The position numbers were made by a program, and so were the translations under genes. DNA of 64,000 bases from Pezicula radicicola (taxonomy: Eukaryota; Ascomycota; Leotiomycetes; Helotiales; Dermateaceae): NCBI GenBank assembly GCA_003008705.1, contig PDUO01000039.1:107976-171975 (forward strand), given 5' to 3'. Below, one piece after another: positions 11,928-23,209 of this stretch. The notes beneath the pieces were generated by a model. It had not been told where the DNA came from, did not search any database, and was given only the letters and a program-made list of their open reading frames with translations. Numbering within the stretch: position 1 is the stretch's first letter; the number at the start of each line of letters is the position of its first letter.

Positions 11928-12306
11928 GGTCCCCCTGAATATAGTCGTGTAGAGTGGATAAATTTCTTACGGTAGAACCGAAAAGTAAGTAAATTATAAT
12001 TAGTCGCTAGAGGGAAGAGTAGGAACATAACTGAGTAACCTAAGCAGAGGGTAAGGCGAGGTGAGTAGCGCCTAAGTAGAGCAGCGATAGTAACTAACTA
12101 TATAGGAAGGAAGAGAGGTTAAGATTCGATGAGATTACTAATATAATCTACAATAAATCTTAATTTTACGAAATTTTATTTCTATCTTTAGACCTAAGCA
12201 GCCGCTGCCCTAACCTAAGCTAAGCCCTGAGTTCTGAGCATACTCATAAGTTAGCTAGATTATACTTAGGGGATCATTTTCTGGCCCCCTCGTGAATCGG
12301 TTATAG
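11928..12306 (+). repeat. About 378 bp dispersed direct repeat, copy 2
   Basis: Second copy of the repeat at 7249, in the same orientation 4.7 kb downstream, so the pair brackets the HET gene. Length is the same within a base or two. Differences include both transitions and transversions, so they are not purely RIP-like. Confidence 0.65.
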
Positions 12307-13114
12307 TTCCCTTCTCATCTATTTTTAGATATTGCTAATGCCTACTGTACTACCCTGAATATAGCTACCTGTTTTAGCTTATCAAGATGGTGATGACGTT
12401 AAGGAATCGATTCTGGCTCCCTGCCCCCTTTACAAGGAGCCGCACAAAGGCGATTTCAAATCCCTGTCAGCAATAGCCGCAAGAAACAAAGAGAATCGCG
12501 ATAGAATGTGAGTTTGATGGGGGGTTGTGTACTCTCGTGTCCGATAACGGTCTCCTGCTGCGAGCCACTCGGTTTATCCGCTTGATCACTTTGGTTGCCT
12601 TATTAGTTTGCCACTGTTAGAAGGCTTTGTAGATAAAGACGAATTATGGACGAGACTTGATGAAGGGACCCTTAGGTGGCAATCTCCAGGCGGCGATATG
12701 CGGCAGGACCATCAATTTTCGATTGGTTATAGAGAAAAGGCGGCTAGATAAAACTATGAGGCTGCATACTGCGCCCAGCGGCAGTACCGAACCACGTGTT
12801 CAAGACAGTGCTGGTTACCTAATCTTGCCCTAGCTAGCACCAGTAGTGCCTACAGGCGCTCACTCGTTAAGATCGATCATCCGCTGTCTTATATGAAGGA
12901 AGATATACTTGTCGATCACACACTAAATATCGATCAAGTCCCTCCACACCGGAATAAGCTTCTGTTGCGGTTTAATCTAGGTTTTCAAATCATCATAGTG
13001 AAAACCCTCCGCTTCTCGATTTCTCAAAAGTGAATCTATGTTCCTTTTGCTAACTATCCCCCCATGTTTTTCTCCTTCCCAAAAAAATAAACAAAAAACA
13101 GACCCCCCAAATGC
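12307..13114. other. Intergenic, no recognised feature
   Basis: Mixed composition with no ORF showing a known motif. It separates the repeat copy from the 3' end of the reverse-strand SDR gene. Confidence 0.45.
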
Positions 13115-14171
13115 CTATCCAAGAGCCGTCGCTTTCTCATCTAACTTTGCAAGTTTCAAGCTAACGTCCCATAGCGGCTTCTGCTTTGCTATGTCCATTG
13201 ACTCCTTTGATGATTCCGCCAGTTCGTTGCCATTTAAATAAACATCCTTCGAATCTCCTGCGACTACAGTATCATCGCCGAATGCGGCTCTTTCGATGTC
13301 GGTCGAAGACTTTTGGACAGAGCGGAACATACCGTTCGGCCATACACGTACAGCGAATTTTGAGTATAATTGAATGGCAGGTATGGCCATTCTCTCGATC
13401 GGGGAGACAGAGACTTTGCTCAGCATGTTCGCATGCACCATTGCGCCAGGATCAACGCCAACAATTCGGATCCTTCCAAGACGATTAGAGGTGTCGAGGC
13501 GTGTCCGTAAAGCGTGCCTGTACGCCAGAGTATCAGCGTACGAAGTCCGAATGGCAGCAACCCGAATTAAGGACTTACATGAACATAACAAGGCATAATT
13601 TTGAGATGCCATATCGCTTGGTTCCTTCGTCTTTCACACACTCCTGGGTTGGGTGCGCCAGCTCTTCCGGATCCCATGCGTCGCTTAGCTGCGACGCTGT
13701 CTTATGTTCCCAGCTCGATACGTACACCATCCGCCCGTTCTCTTTGTCTATACTCTCCAGCAACAAAAGCGTAAGCAAAAAGTTGGCGAGATAGTTGACA
13801 GTGAAATTCAATTCGTAGCCTTTCTCCCCTTTCTCATCCTTGGTAAACTTGCGCTCACTACCCCGGGACAACGCTGCGGCATTCAAGATTAGCACTCTGA
13901 TAGCTGGAAGCGCACCGGACGCAACTTTGGCGTTGATATCGGCGGCGAAGGAACGGACAGAGTTGAGACAGCTTAGGTCGATTTCGGCCAGAGTGACTTC
14001 CTTGTTGCTGGTACTCGTGGCAATCAGGTCGTGGAGCGGCTTGGTATTGGGTACATCTCTGTTCCTCACAGTGAACAGACAGTTGTATTGTTCAGGGCGG
14101 TTCAAGATTTTGTTTGCAATAGCAAAACCAAGGCCCCCAGCTGCGCCGGTCAAGATGATTGTTCCAGACAT
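13115..14171 (-). CDS. Short-chain dehydrogenase/reductase
   Basis: Two exons on the reverse strand: 14171-13579 and 13517-13115, with an intron at 13518-13578 (GTAAGT donor, GCTGAT branch-like site, CAG acceptor). The protein is about 331 residues. It opens IILTGAAGGLGFAIA (TGxxxGxG cofactor loop), has LILNAA in place of the NNAG motif, YVSS for the catalytic serine strand, and YGISK as the YxxxK catalytic pair, followed by IVGVDPGAMVH, the usual PG motif after the active site. This is a classical SDR of the retinol dehydrogenase/3-ketosteroid reductase-like type; the substrate is unknown. All catalytic residues are present and no lesion is seen. Confidence 0.87.
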
Positions 14172-15456
14172 ACTTTGGTTCGTTGGTAGTATAGTATGGC
14201 TGGTGTATTACTGCTCAGGATCTGCGAGAAATTGGGGGTTAGTAGAGTACGTTATATATTGGGCAGTACGGAAGGTCACAGCAAAAGGTTATTAGACTCA
14301 ATTGTAGGCTAGGCAAGGCCCAGAAATAAGAGCTTGGCGGTAGGGTATAGGCTCCTGTACACTAGAAATAATAGGAAGCTACTTGTATTCTCGCGTATAA
14401 CCCTATAGCACGCCACTGTTCGTTGCTAGGCCGTTGGGTATTAGATTAGCGAATACGGGATACGACCAATGCAGTCTAATCACTTTTTGCTGTGACCTCC
14501 GTACCGCGAAGTATCCCATAGGGTAATTGTAGTGAAGCGAAATTAGTCGAGCGGGGTATAGTGCAGGCCACCTAGGACATGGGGGTTTTATAGCGGCTTG
14601 GTGGTCTAATATAAGGCATTTAGGCACTTATATACGGGATACGACGAAATACTTATCTATGAAAAGCTTAGCACTACCCCTGTACACCCCCTGCCCTAGG
14701 TGGCCTGCTCCAAAGGTTATACTTCCCTCCCCTAAATAGAGGTTATTTGGTGGGCGGGTGGTCCCAGCTGTCTAGCCTATAGAAAGTGTTACTTTCGTGG
14801 TCTATCAATCCCCCTAATAGGCCTCTACGTACGCCCTAGTTTTTACAACAGACTAGAATTTAGCTTGTGCAACGAGGCAGACGGGGACTTCTTAAACCTT
14901 CTAACTACGAGTATACCTTTTATAGCTCCAACCCATGGAGCCCACCAACTAACCTCTATTTAGGGAGAGTATAATAAAACTAGTACCTAATTAGGCTAGC
15001 TTAGATCTGGCCTAGACTTAAAACCCCTCCTGAAAATTTCTTCTACTTTCCTTTCTTCTATAAAAAACAATAATAATAAAGGTAATTTAACTCTATCTAT
15101 TTAATCTATTATGATCTCTATCTCTATTTATCTTAAGTTAATTCTAAAGCTAAAAGTATAATATATAAACTATAATAAGTTAAATGCTATTGCCGTCTAA
15201 TTGCTCTAGCTAGCTTCCAAGCTGCTGTTGATGCTAAAGCCAAACTCAAATAGGTATTTGTCCGTATCCTTATGCGCCTTTTGCCTAATCCCAATCCTAA
15301 TCCAAACTCATTCCCTAATCCTAAAACTTTCAAGTAAATAATTATAACTGTTAAAAAAAAAGAGATGTAGAACATACTAAGAAATTCCATTCCGATGTCG
15401 ATGTTGAATAGGGGCTTGGCGTAATTTTCGATGCCTTGGGATAAGGGGAGAAGAAA
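14172..15456. other. Non-coding interval with small inverted-repeat elements
   Basis: No gene is supported. It contains a MITE-like element (14718-14973, listed separately) and another inverted pair, GCAGGCCACCTAGG at about 14564 and its complement at about 14693. From 15040 to 15180 it is AT-rich and RIP-like. Confidence 0.5.
14718..14973. mobile_element. Small MITE-like element with about 35 bp inverted ends
   Basis: The left end (about 14718-14755) contains CTAAATAGAGGTTATTTGG and the right end (about 14940-14973) contains its complement with one mismatch and a small gap. The outer bases TATACT match too. Total size is about 256 bp with no coding capacity, as in miniature inverted-repeat transposable elements. 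Target duplication was not resolved. Confidence 0.5.
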
Positions 15457-16653
15457 TCAAGTAATGTTTAACTTTTGCTGTAACAACGCTGTCGGAGAAT
15501 ACCCCTTACTCTCCTCCATCCCTTTCCACCTCCCACAATGCCTGTTTCCCCCAAAACCACCCGCATCATGAGTACTCGTCAAACTCGACAGTACATACCC
15601 TCCATTCCTATACTCCGTCTTGATCTTCCTCGTCGTGTATGCCGTTATGCTCGGCAGCTGCAAAATTCGATCTTTATGTCTCTTATAGATTGCGCTTGGA
15701 TAATAAACACAATCTGGTGATTCGATTATACCTTTCGCTTCTTCGGCCGAGAGGGTAGGTTTTATGGGTATTTGGAGGGGCGCGATGTGAGAACGGTAGT
15801 GATGCGAGCGAGTGTCGTAGGAGTTTGAGTAGTCGGGTCTTGGGAGCATGAATGAGGAACTAGACATGCTCATATCGCCTGGAGTTCGTGCTGTTGATCC
15901 GTTCGGTGTATATGATCCCGCTCTTCCACCAGAGTCGCCGGGACTGGAAGAAGCGTTGCTGCTTTTTTTTTCTTTCGCTTTGGTAGTGGCCGGGTGAGCG
16001 GCCGCGAACGACCATTCGTGTAGATATGCGAGAGGCGATTTTGATCCAGCGGTCTGAGGAGTGGGAACCGCTGATATCTGCGAAGAATTCCACGAGTATT
16101 GTTGCGCCGCTCTTCGCTTGCCGTTATTTGCCATGGCGTTTTTGAATTGGATGCGTTCAAATGTTGCTTCTGTCGCTGGCTGTTGGGGGTTTTGGTTGAA
16201 GCCTTGAGCATCGTAGAGGCTGGATTGACCATTGTCGCCATATATCCCATATGAAGGGGCGGGACGAGGAGCGGGTGTAATGCAAGCAGGCTTTCCTTGG
16301 GGTCCTTTATCTCGCTTGAGTGTGTGTTGAACGAGTTCGATGGCTTTTCCGTCTTTGCCGTCGACAACGGCTGCTATTGATATGGCGAAACTGTGTAGTT
16401 GCGGTCCAGCGCCACCGTGTTGTACGAGATACATGCCAACGGTAGGGATGGTAGGGGTGAGGGTATATGGGCAGTTAAGGGAGAAGTAATTCTTCCGGTA
16501 ACATGTCCAGTCATTGTCGGCCATAAAGAATCCTTTGTCGATTCTTTCAAAAATCTCTGACTTGATGATTTGGCTATCTAAGATTTGAAGTGAATAGAGC
16601 ACTTCTGTGGGAAAGAGAGGGGGGCAGGCTGTCCCTTCTAAAGAGCCGTCCAT
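15457..16653 (-). pseudogene. NDT80/VIB-1-like transcription factor with two compensating frameshifts
   Basis: The 398-codon ORF is clearly NDT80/PhoG family (p53-like DNA-binding fold): YSLQILDSQIIKSEIFERID, GFFMADNDWTCYRKNYFSL, ELVQHTLKRDKGPQGKP and FERIQFKNAMANNGKRRAAQ. Directly after KRRAAQQY the family sequence continues in a different frame (about 16097 to 15970) as EFFADISGSHSSDRWIKI and MVVRGRSPGHYQ, then returns to the ORF frame at a run of nine T on the plus strand (15963-15971). About 42 residues of the DNA-binding core are therefore replaced in the open frame. In Neurospora VIB-1 controls heterokaryon incompatibility and protease genes. An upstream exon may exist. Either this is a recent pseudogene or two assembly errors hide a working gene. 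Confidence 0.8.
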
Positions 16654-16990
16654 ATTTCCAATGGGACTTGTGAATCCGCTTGTGGAGGATATAAAGGATC
16701 TGTGAGATTACCTCTGAGCTAGCCCAATATGGAAAGTAGTGCACCCAACAAGTAATCAGCAACGGACAACTTCAAAAGTATCGTCTCTCCCCACGTTGTC
16801 CGTATGATAAACTGATGAACCCACCCATGACTATTTAGGAGCCAGTGCACCGTGTCTTAATCGTGCGCCTCCAGCTGCTTCAGGATGAAGATCCTGCATA
16901 CAAGCCCCGATATCTCAAGATTGGTTTAGCTCAATGAAGATCTTAAGAGTTAAACCTCTCCTGAAGCTTCCATCAGATTCAACATATATT

Positions 16991-17719
16991 ATGTCAGCAC
17001 TCATTGCCCTCCATGTGGAACTTATTACATTTATTGCTACCTATCTCAATATGGATGACTTCTTCAAATTTCGGCTTGTTTGCAAGGATCTAAATGCCAA
17101 GTCATTCTCCCACTTTTTGGATTGCTACTTCTATACCCATTACCACATGCTTGACCGGCATAGCCTCGAAAACCTCGTCCAAGTTTCGAGTCACCCAGTC
17201 TTCGGCCCCTCTCTACGCATCGTTTCCTGTCGTCAACCCTAGCACATGGGACCACCCTAGAGAAGATAGCGAGGCCACTGTAGATAAAGAGGAATACAAA
17301 CGTCTCTTGAATGATCGAATCAATCTAAGGGAGTCCGGACTTGATACGGCATACCTTACGCGCGCCTTGATCAACCTTCCAAACTGCAGGACTATTATTG
17401 TCAATGACATCACGAAGCCCTGGGGAGCGACTTCTCTCAAGAGACAAATAGGAGTATTCCCAACTTTTGGGATCCAACTCTGGGATAGCATCGAGTTTGT
17501 GAAATGGGCATCATTCTTGCATCTATGGTTGCAAGCAGTATTCCGCTAGAGACTTTCGAGATATCCCTTGGCTTTAATAGAGAAACAATCACCCCTAGAT
17601 ATGCTAATTTTCCCAGGCCCTTTCTCGAACCATCTACTAGTATCGGTTGCCTAAGACTTAGAGTCAATCCTGATACATCAACCTACGATGGAGTGTTCAA
17701 TTGGGTTTTCCAAGACTGA
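16991..17719 (+). pseudogene. F-box-like protein, broken by frameshifts
   Basis: The first frame (from ATG 16991) reads ALHVELITFIATYLNMDDFF then FRLVCKDLNAK, a typical fungal F-box N-terminus, through HPVFGPSLRIV. The sequence then continues in a second frame from about 17225 (VNPSTWDHPRE...), and in a third from about 17504 (ILASMVASSIPLETFEIS). No intron of normal size bridges either break, so at least two frameshifts are present. F-box proteins link substrates to SCF ubiquitin ligases. The 3' end runs into the converging gene on the other strand. Confidence 0.65.
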
Positions 17720-18841
17720 TATGCTATCCAGGCCTGGAAAATTCCTAAAACAACGCTCAAGAAACCAAAAAATGCGGAAAGAACAAGTGACAGTATTGCT
17801 ACAAACAAGGTATTCCTCTCCGATGCATGTCTTTGTATCCACTGACCAATACGACGACTCGGCCTCGGGTATGTCACAAGATGGTGTAGCTTGGCAAGAC
17901 GATTGCCCCAGTAGTGATATTCAAAGTTTTCCGGCACCGGCCTGGTATATCCCTCATAAAGGAGACAATCTGGGTCGAAACCCAATTTCACATCTTGAAT
18001 GATATTCTCCAGGAATCGGGACGACTTTTCATCGACTGGAGGGAATAGTATACATTGCAAGGAGTGCAATGTCTCCAGGAGCAGTTGTGGTGGTAATGTC
18101 CCCCTATAAACGCAAGTTAGGCTAAGCCGATCAAGATGGGTCTTTCAAGATTGATTAAATCTCACATTTCAAGACTTTCAGCAATTCCATGATTTATAGG
18201 TGTGTTGGCAGAAAGTCGGAGATGAGCTTTCAGAAATGCCGTTTGGAGGAAGATACGAACGATGTTGTCCTGTGGGTCGTACAGAAGATGCTCTGCTAAA
18301 TTGTCTGTCGGGAGGAACTTGATGTGTGCACGCTTCCTTAACTTCCAACATTTCAAAGTGTTCTTCTCTTTCATTGCCGTTCGAACTTTCTCCTGATCGT
18401 GAACATCAGTTGGAAAGACCTTTCTGACAAAATCGGTAAACCGCTCCGAGCCATCCCAGCTAACTGATCTGAAACCACCGACCTCATAGCCTTCGCAATG
18501 GCGATCCTTATCAGAACAATCAATCATTAACATAAGTTGCACGGCGACATTAATGGCACGCTCCTGATCGATGACGGTCTCTGGATCTGTTGAATTTTGA
18601 GGAAAAACTTTGTTCTTGAATTCTTCACAGGTGCTTTGCGGGTTTGCCCTTAATTCAAGAGCCAACCTTCGAATATCGTCATGAGAATTTAAGGCAGAGG
18701 GATGTATCTGAACCGATGCATATTGGGGGTCGTCAAAGAGTTATATATCTTGAAGTATGTACTGAATGAGTGGAACTTTTCCCCAGTACCGAAAAGGTCT
18801 CTCACAATCAACCTTTTTTCGGCCGTTGTAGCGATTCGCAT
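17683..18841 (-). pseudogene. Conserved ascomycete membrane protein of unknown function, probable frameshift
   Basis: Reverse-strand gene resembling a widespread fungal family. The 5' part opens KRLIVRDLFGTGEKFHSF and reads to RFRYIP, then shifts frame at about 18700 to SHDDIRRLALELRANPQ. The middle part continues to 18166; an intron (18104-18165, GTGAGA...TATAG) leads to LPPQLLLETLHSLQCILF and FDPDCLLYEG. The C-terminus has a strongly hydrophobic segment, LFVAILSLVLSAFFGFLSVV, followed by FQAWIAYQSW, so the protein is tail-anchored. The frameshift has no intron solution that I can find. The gene is divergent from the protease-like gene starting near 19129, about 290 bases apart. Confidence 0.65.
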
Positions 18842-19128
18842 TTTGTATTGTGTCTTCTTCGAGATGTAAGTATGTCGTTCAAAAGCGAAAGCTTGCAGAG
18901 TAGGTATACGCTGGCGGCCGCACAAAAGCAAGTTGATGACCTGTGATGGATGACCTTATTGGTTTTCTTGATTGGAGGGTTGTTCAGCACAGCCGCAAGC
19001 TACAATGCGAGTATTTCTCAGCACTGCCTCATTGTAACCACACAAATCGACCTCTTTAAAATTCGTGAATATGCTTCATCATTGAAGAGTCCTTCTGCTG
19101 CTACAATAGCAATATCGAGTCGAAGTCG

Positions 19129-21575
19129 ATGTTTCATGTACTTCGACCTCCCGTTGACAAAATGAACTCGGAGACTCTCGTTGTCGGGCGCCTACCTCTG
19201 TCTAGTAACCAAATCTACACCGAAGAGCGAGCAGATCTGACGAAAAGAGATCTCTTTGAGCGACCTCACAACCTGAGAGAGAATATAAACAACCACCGGT
19301 CGATATCATATTTCAACAACGCTTCGCGAGAGTCGATTTTAGCCGGCGACAGAGTTGTCAGATCAAGCCCGCTGAATCCCGAACCTTCGCACCAAACGTA
19401 CCAATAGCCCATCGCCATACCGAAGGTAGTGGAACGAGAGAAGATCATCTTCGCTCCTCACCAGAAAATCGCCTGAGTGCCTCGCAAAATCCTCCTCAGG
19501 CTGTCACTGCATCTTCCATTGTGCAGAGCTTCCAACTACTCTCTCCAGATTATGCCGACCCAAAAATGGTAACTGGTACAGATCAGAACATCTACCCCCG
19601 TGCACTGATTAGCCCCGAATTCCAAGAGCGATATCCACAACTTGTCGATTTTTTCAAACAGGCTGTGGATACCAATAAATTTCTAAAATATCACACTTCG
19701 AAGATCAACTACGAGCTACGTTTATGTGGAAGCACTCCGTCAAACGCAGTTGCCTCGATTATTATCTTCTGCGCTGAAGCTATTTTCAAGGACCTGCGAT
19801 CGTTGTTGAATAGCAAGTACATCCAGCGACAATACCAGCCGAAAAAGCCTTCTGTGCTGAACAAGTTTCAATTTGCCCCCAGTAAGCCTCATCTACAAGC
19901 ATCTGATCCTGTTATAGCACCTTTCAAGGTCGTCTTTTGGCGGGAAGCAACCACACCCACCGAACGAAAGTCCGCAATGGAGCAAGTGGTCGTCAAGAGC
20001 CATTCATTCCTCACATGTGTGGATCATTAGTGAGGTATGGCGATCGTACTTCGACTCTGGGACTTCTTATTAGTGTGGACTCTAAGCTATACGGCTTGAC
20101 TGTGGATCATTTGTTCAAGAACCAGAGGGACGAAGAACAACCAACGATTACAAACGCACCAGATATATTGCCTGATGAAGACAATACTGAAGGCAATCAA
20201 GCAGACTGGTCATGGGTTGATGATGTGAAATACGAAGCCATGGATAATGACCGATGGATTTCGGATAATGGATTAGTGACATCCGGACGATCTCATGCCG
20301 AAGTAACTATGGACCACGGATTGACTGAACATTATGGTGCATCTATAATCGGTCACAAGGTGGATTCCGTACCCGAAATAGATACCTCGACGCCGTACCT
20401 TGACTGGGCCTTGATTGAGTTTGACGATGGATACTTCGAGCGACCTAACGCGTTCTATTCGGAAGATGACCCCGTACATCCCAAGTTCTTTGCGAAACTT
20501 TCGGCAGCTCCCAAAACTAGCTCAGTTCCCGTGTTCATGATCTCTGGGGTGAGCGAAACAAGAAAGGGTGTGATGCTTAATAGTAACTCTTATATTGGAG
20601 GCAAACCCGGTGAAAACCTTTGCCAAGCGTGGAACGTAATTTTGTCTGACTCTGGCCGTGAGTTGAGAATTCTTCAGGTAAATTTTTTTGGCTGACCATA
20701 TCTGTCTAGGTGTTATTGATGGCGACTGTGGCTCAGTAATTCTAGACCAGGAGACGCTAGAAGTCTATGGCCACGTAGTTACATCGAATCCACTTGGCGA
20801 AGCCTATGTAGTCCCTCTTCAAAACACCTTCCACCAAATAAGCGACGCTCTTGGAGCGAAGGATCTATCTTTGCCCAACCCAGGGCTCTTGATGGAGAAT
20901 CTCGTCACGTATTACTCCAAGGCAGGCGACAGTGGCGTCGCGGATGAGGCCAAACTAATTCTTGCTTCAATGGAAGGACTCAGTAGCACCAGCAGCCAGT
21001 ATAATGTCGAAGACCAAGTTCACAAAGATCCGGCTTCGTTGCTGAAGCGAAACTTAAAGGTAAGCGAAGAGCTGGAGAGATCTGAACCGTTTTCTGTCCT
21101 TATTCGAAGATTACCATTGGATACAACCGAGGCGAAGTTGAAATACATGGTGCTCTGGTCGAAGGAGTTCACCGAAGCTGAGATTTTGTCGCCTGAGAAG
21201 TCGGAGGATCCTGGATACCGATCAGCTATCTTGCGCTTTAAGTCGCATGCAGGAGCCCTCGAGGCGAAGAACATGCTAGATGGAAAGGCTGTGGACGATG
21301 TACAGATGATTGTTGAGGTTCTCTATGGAAGTCCTAGTTCGTCCCGACGATATACCATTGACAATACCGCAAATACTGGACCAAGCTCGACTACTTCATC
21401 GGCCTCATCAGGTGGACCAACTCCTCGCCAATCTTCAAGGTATAACGGTACATCTCAACCATCACAACGAGTGTCTCCGACAAACGGAGGAGCTTCCATG
21501 ACTGCCAGCAATTTTGTTTGTAATTTAATAATAATATCCTTTAGTCCTTCTGTAGCAATGTCTACGCAGATTTAA
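19129..21575 (+). pseudogene. Trypsin-like domain fused to an RRM domain, frameshifted
   Basis: The reading begins near 19129-19162, shifts frame near 19405, and continues through INYELRLCGSTPSNA, typical of the N-terminal region of a large fungal protein family. A second shift near 20010 precedes MCGSLVRYGDRTSTLGLL. The trypsin-like core follows: LYGLTVDHLF (TVDH where the family has TVAH), LDWALIEF (Asp), and after an intron (20658-20709, GTGAGT...CTAG) GVIDGDCGSVILD, with Cys at the nucleophile position. The frame then continues without a break into an RRM: PFSVLIRRLPLDTTEAKL ... RSAILRFKSHAGALEAKNML, followed by a Ser/Thr-rich tail resembling fungal Whi3-like RNA-binding proteins. The two frameshifts make a full-length product unlikely. 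Confidence 0.65.
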
Positions 21576-21577
21576 CT

Positions 21578-21841
21578 TTAGCTAAGTTTCAACTTGATCT
21601 GGAGTGGTCGATTCTTACCATCTCCTTTCTCAAACGCAGGCCCGAGCCGCCTTACATCGTAGTCGTATTCCGTCTTTATTTGCGTGCGACCCGTTGTTAA
21701 CGAATGGTTGAGTGCTTCTTTACTGGTGAGAGCTCTCGCCTTTCCTTTCTGCATCTCCTTTAGCTTCTCAGCAATGCTTATGCCTTTTTCGAAAAGGCCT
21801 AAAATTCCAGAAACACCTTGGATGAGAGGCAAAATGTGCAT
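21578..21841 (-). CDS. Short hypothetical ORF, possibly the end of a larger gene
   Basis: An 87-codon reverse ORF reading LIQGVSGILGLFEKGISIAE then EYDYDVRRLGPAFEKGDG. The first part resembles the hydrophobic N-terminal segment found in some fungal signalling proteins; I cannot name the family. It converges on the protease-RRM gene with three bases between stops. An upstream exon is possible but was not resolved. Confidence 0.3.
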   Translation of the reverse strand: MHILPLIQGVSGILGLFEKGISIAEKLKEMQKGKARALTSKEALNHSLTTGRTQIKTEYDYDVRRLGPAFEKGDGKNRPLQIKLKLS

Positions 21842-21899
21842 TGCGAAATTTTTGCTGGTGATTAAAGCATAAATCTGCTGGGAAACGATGCTGAGGGGC

Positions 21900-23200
21900 G
21901 GGGTCTGATTGAGCGATTCTCGGCCTTTAAAGGTGGACTCCCAATCTTCAGCCGCAAGCCATGTTCATCAAACAAGAGTTATCAGACCATTCTCGGACCG
22001 TATTTAGAAATCTCTGAGGTTATTTTCTTAGCCAACGGAATAACCCATGTGAAGTGAGACGTTTTACACCCCTTTCGTACATTCCAAAGAACATATGCGG
22101 AAGGGAGTGTACATAATAAGCTCGGTAAGAGCCAATGGAAAAGGCACGACGATTACATGACGAAAGCAGCACGATATTAGTAAAACTTAGTAGAAACAGC
22201 TTTAGGACTAATTCCATTAGAATGGAGGCTAGTGCCTACGGTTGTCACCACCCTATGGCCCTCCCTATTTACCACATTATTTTTGCGATGCTGCCGCCGC
22301 CCCAGCTCTCGTTGATTTTCCCTCAAGCTAGCCTTATGTGAAATATTAGCGACAATTCCACAACGTAGCGTTTGAGCAAAGCCTACATCCAATCCTTCTA
22401 TCATACCCGTACCTCCCAAAGTGTAGTCGGCGATTCAGACTCAGGAGCCTATTCCGCACCACTCTTGCCTTATCGCTTGCGCTGTTGCTGTCGCTCCAAC
22501 AATTAGCAACCACACTTAAAGGCTCAGCTTCGGCAACAGGCATCAAAAAGGCGGCGAACTCACTTCGATGGCCCTTGCTGCGAGTAGTGCGTAGAAATAT
22601 ATATATGTATTGTCTCAATCCAATTGCTCTTCGAGTTTTGCGCTATACTTGCGGACGATCGAAGAGTCGTTGGAATCCCCGATAATCTTTCTTCGCACTT
22701 GCGTGAAGCAAGAGTGGTTCGCTGCCATCGAGAACAGAGTAGTCGGAGGCCTCGCCACATAGAAACCGCTTGGGCCATGTGTGCCGACGTGTCCGGTTCG
22801 TTGGTAGAGGTCGGAGAATGATTCTTTGCTATAATGGCACTGTTGACGGTATGAGGCTAAGACATATAAAGCAGACGTACTTGAACAATCACAACGATAA
22901 CCGTCGAATTTCTCGAAATGTTATGGGGTAATGAAGGACCGCCTTGCTTCAGGTGACTTGGCCCGGGTGCAAAGTAGATTAGAAAAAGGGCCAAGCTCTT
23001 CCAATACGGGCTTCGAAGGCTCGTTAATTCTTCGCATTCCCGCTTCCAGTGGTGATTCTAGGTCAACTCGAGCATACCTTTCTGCCCTCTTTATGCTAAT
23101 TTGGACAAAAATACCTCCGATTATAAATTGTTTCAACTTGATCCATTTGTTACGTACAATGCAACGAACAAAAAGCAAAGAAATGACACCTTACTTTCGG
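21900..23200. other. No recognised gene
   Basis: Normal base composition with several overlapping ORFs of 60-135 codons on both strands, none with a known motif. A reverse frame near 22925-23060 reads LEAGMRRINEPSKPVLEELG and may be a coding remnant. Confidence 0.4.
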
Positions 23201-23209
23201 GATACTAAT

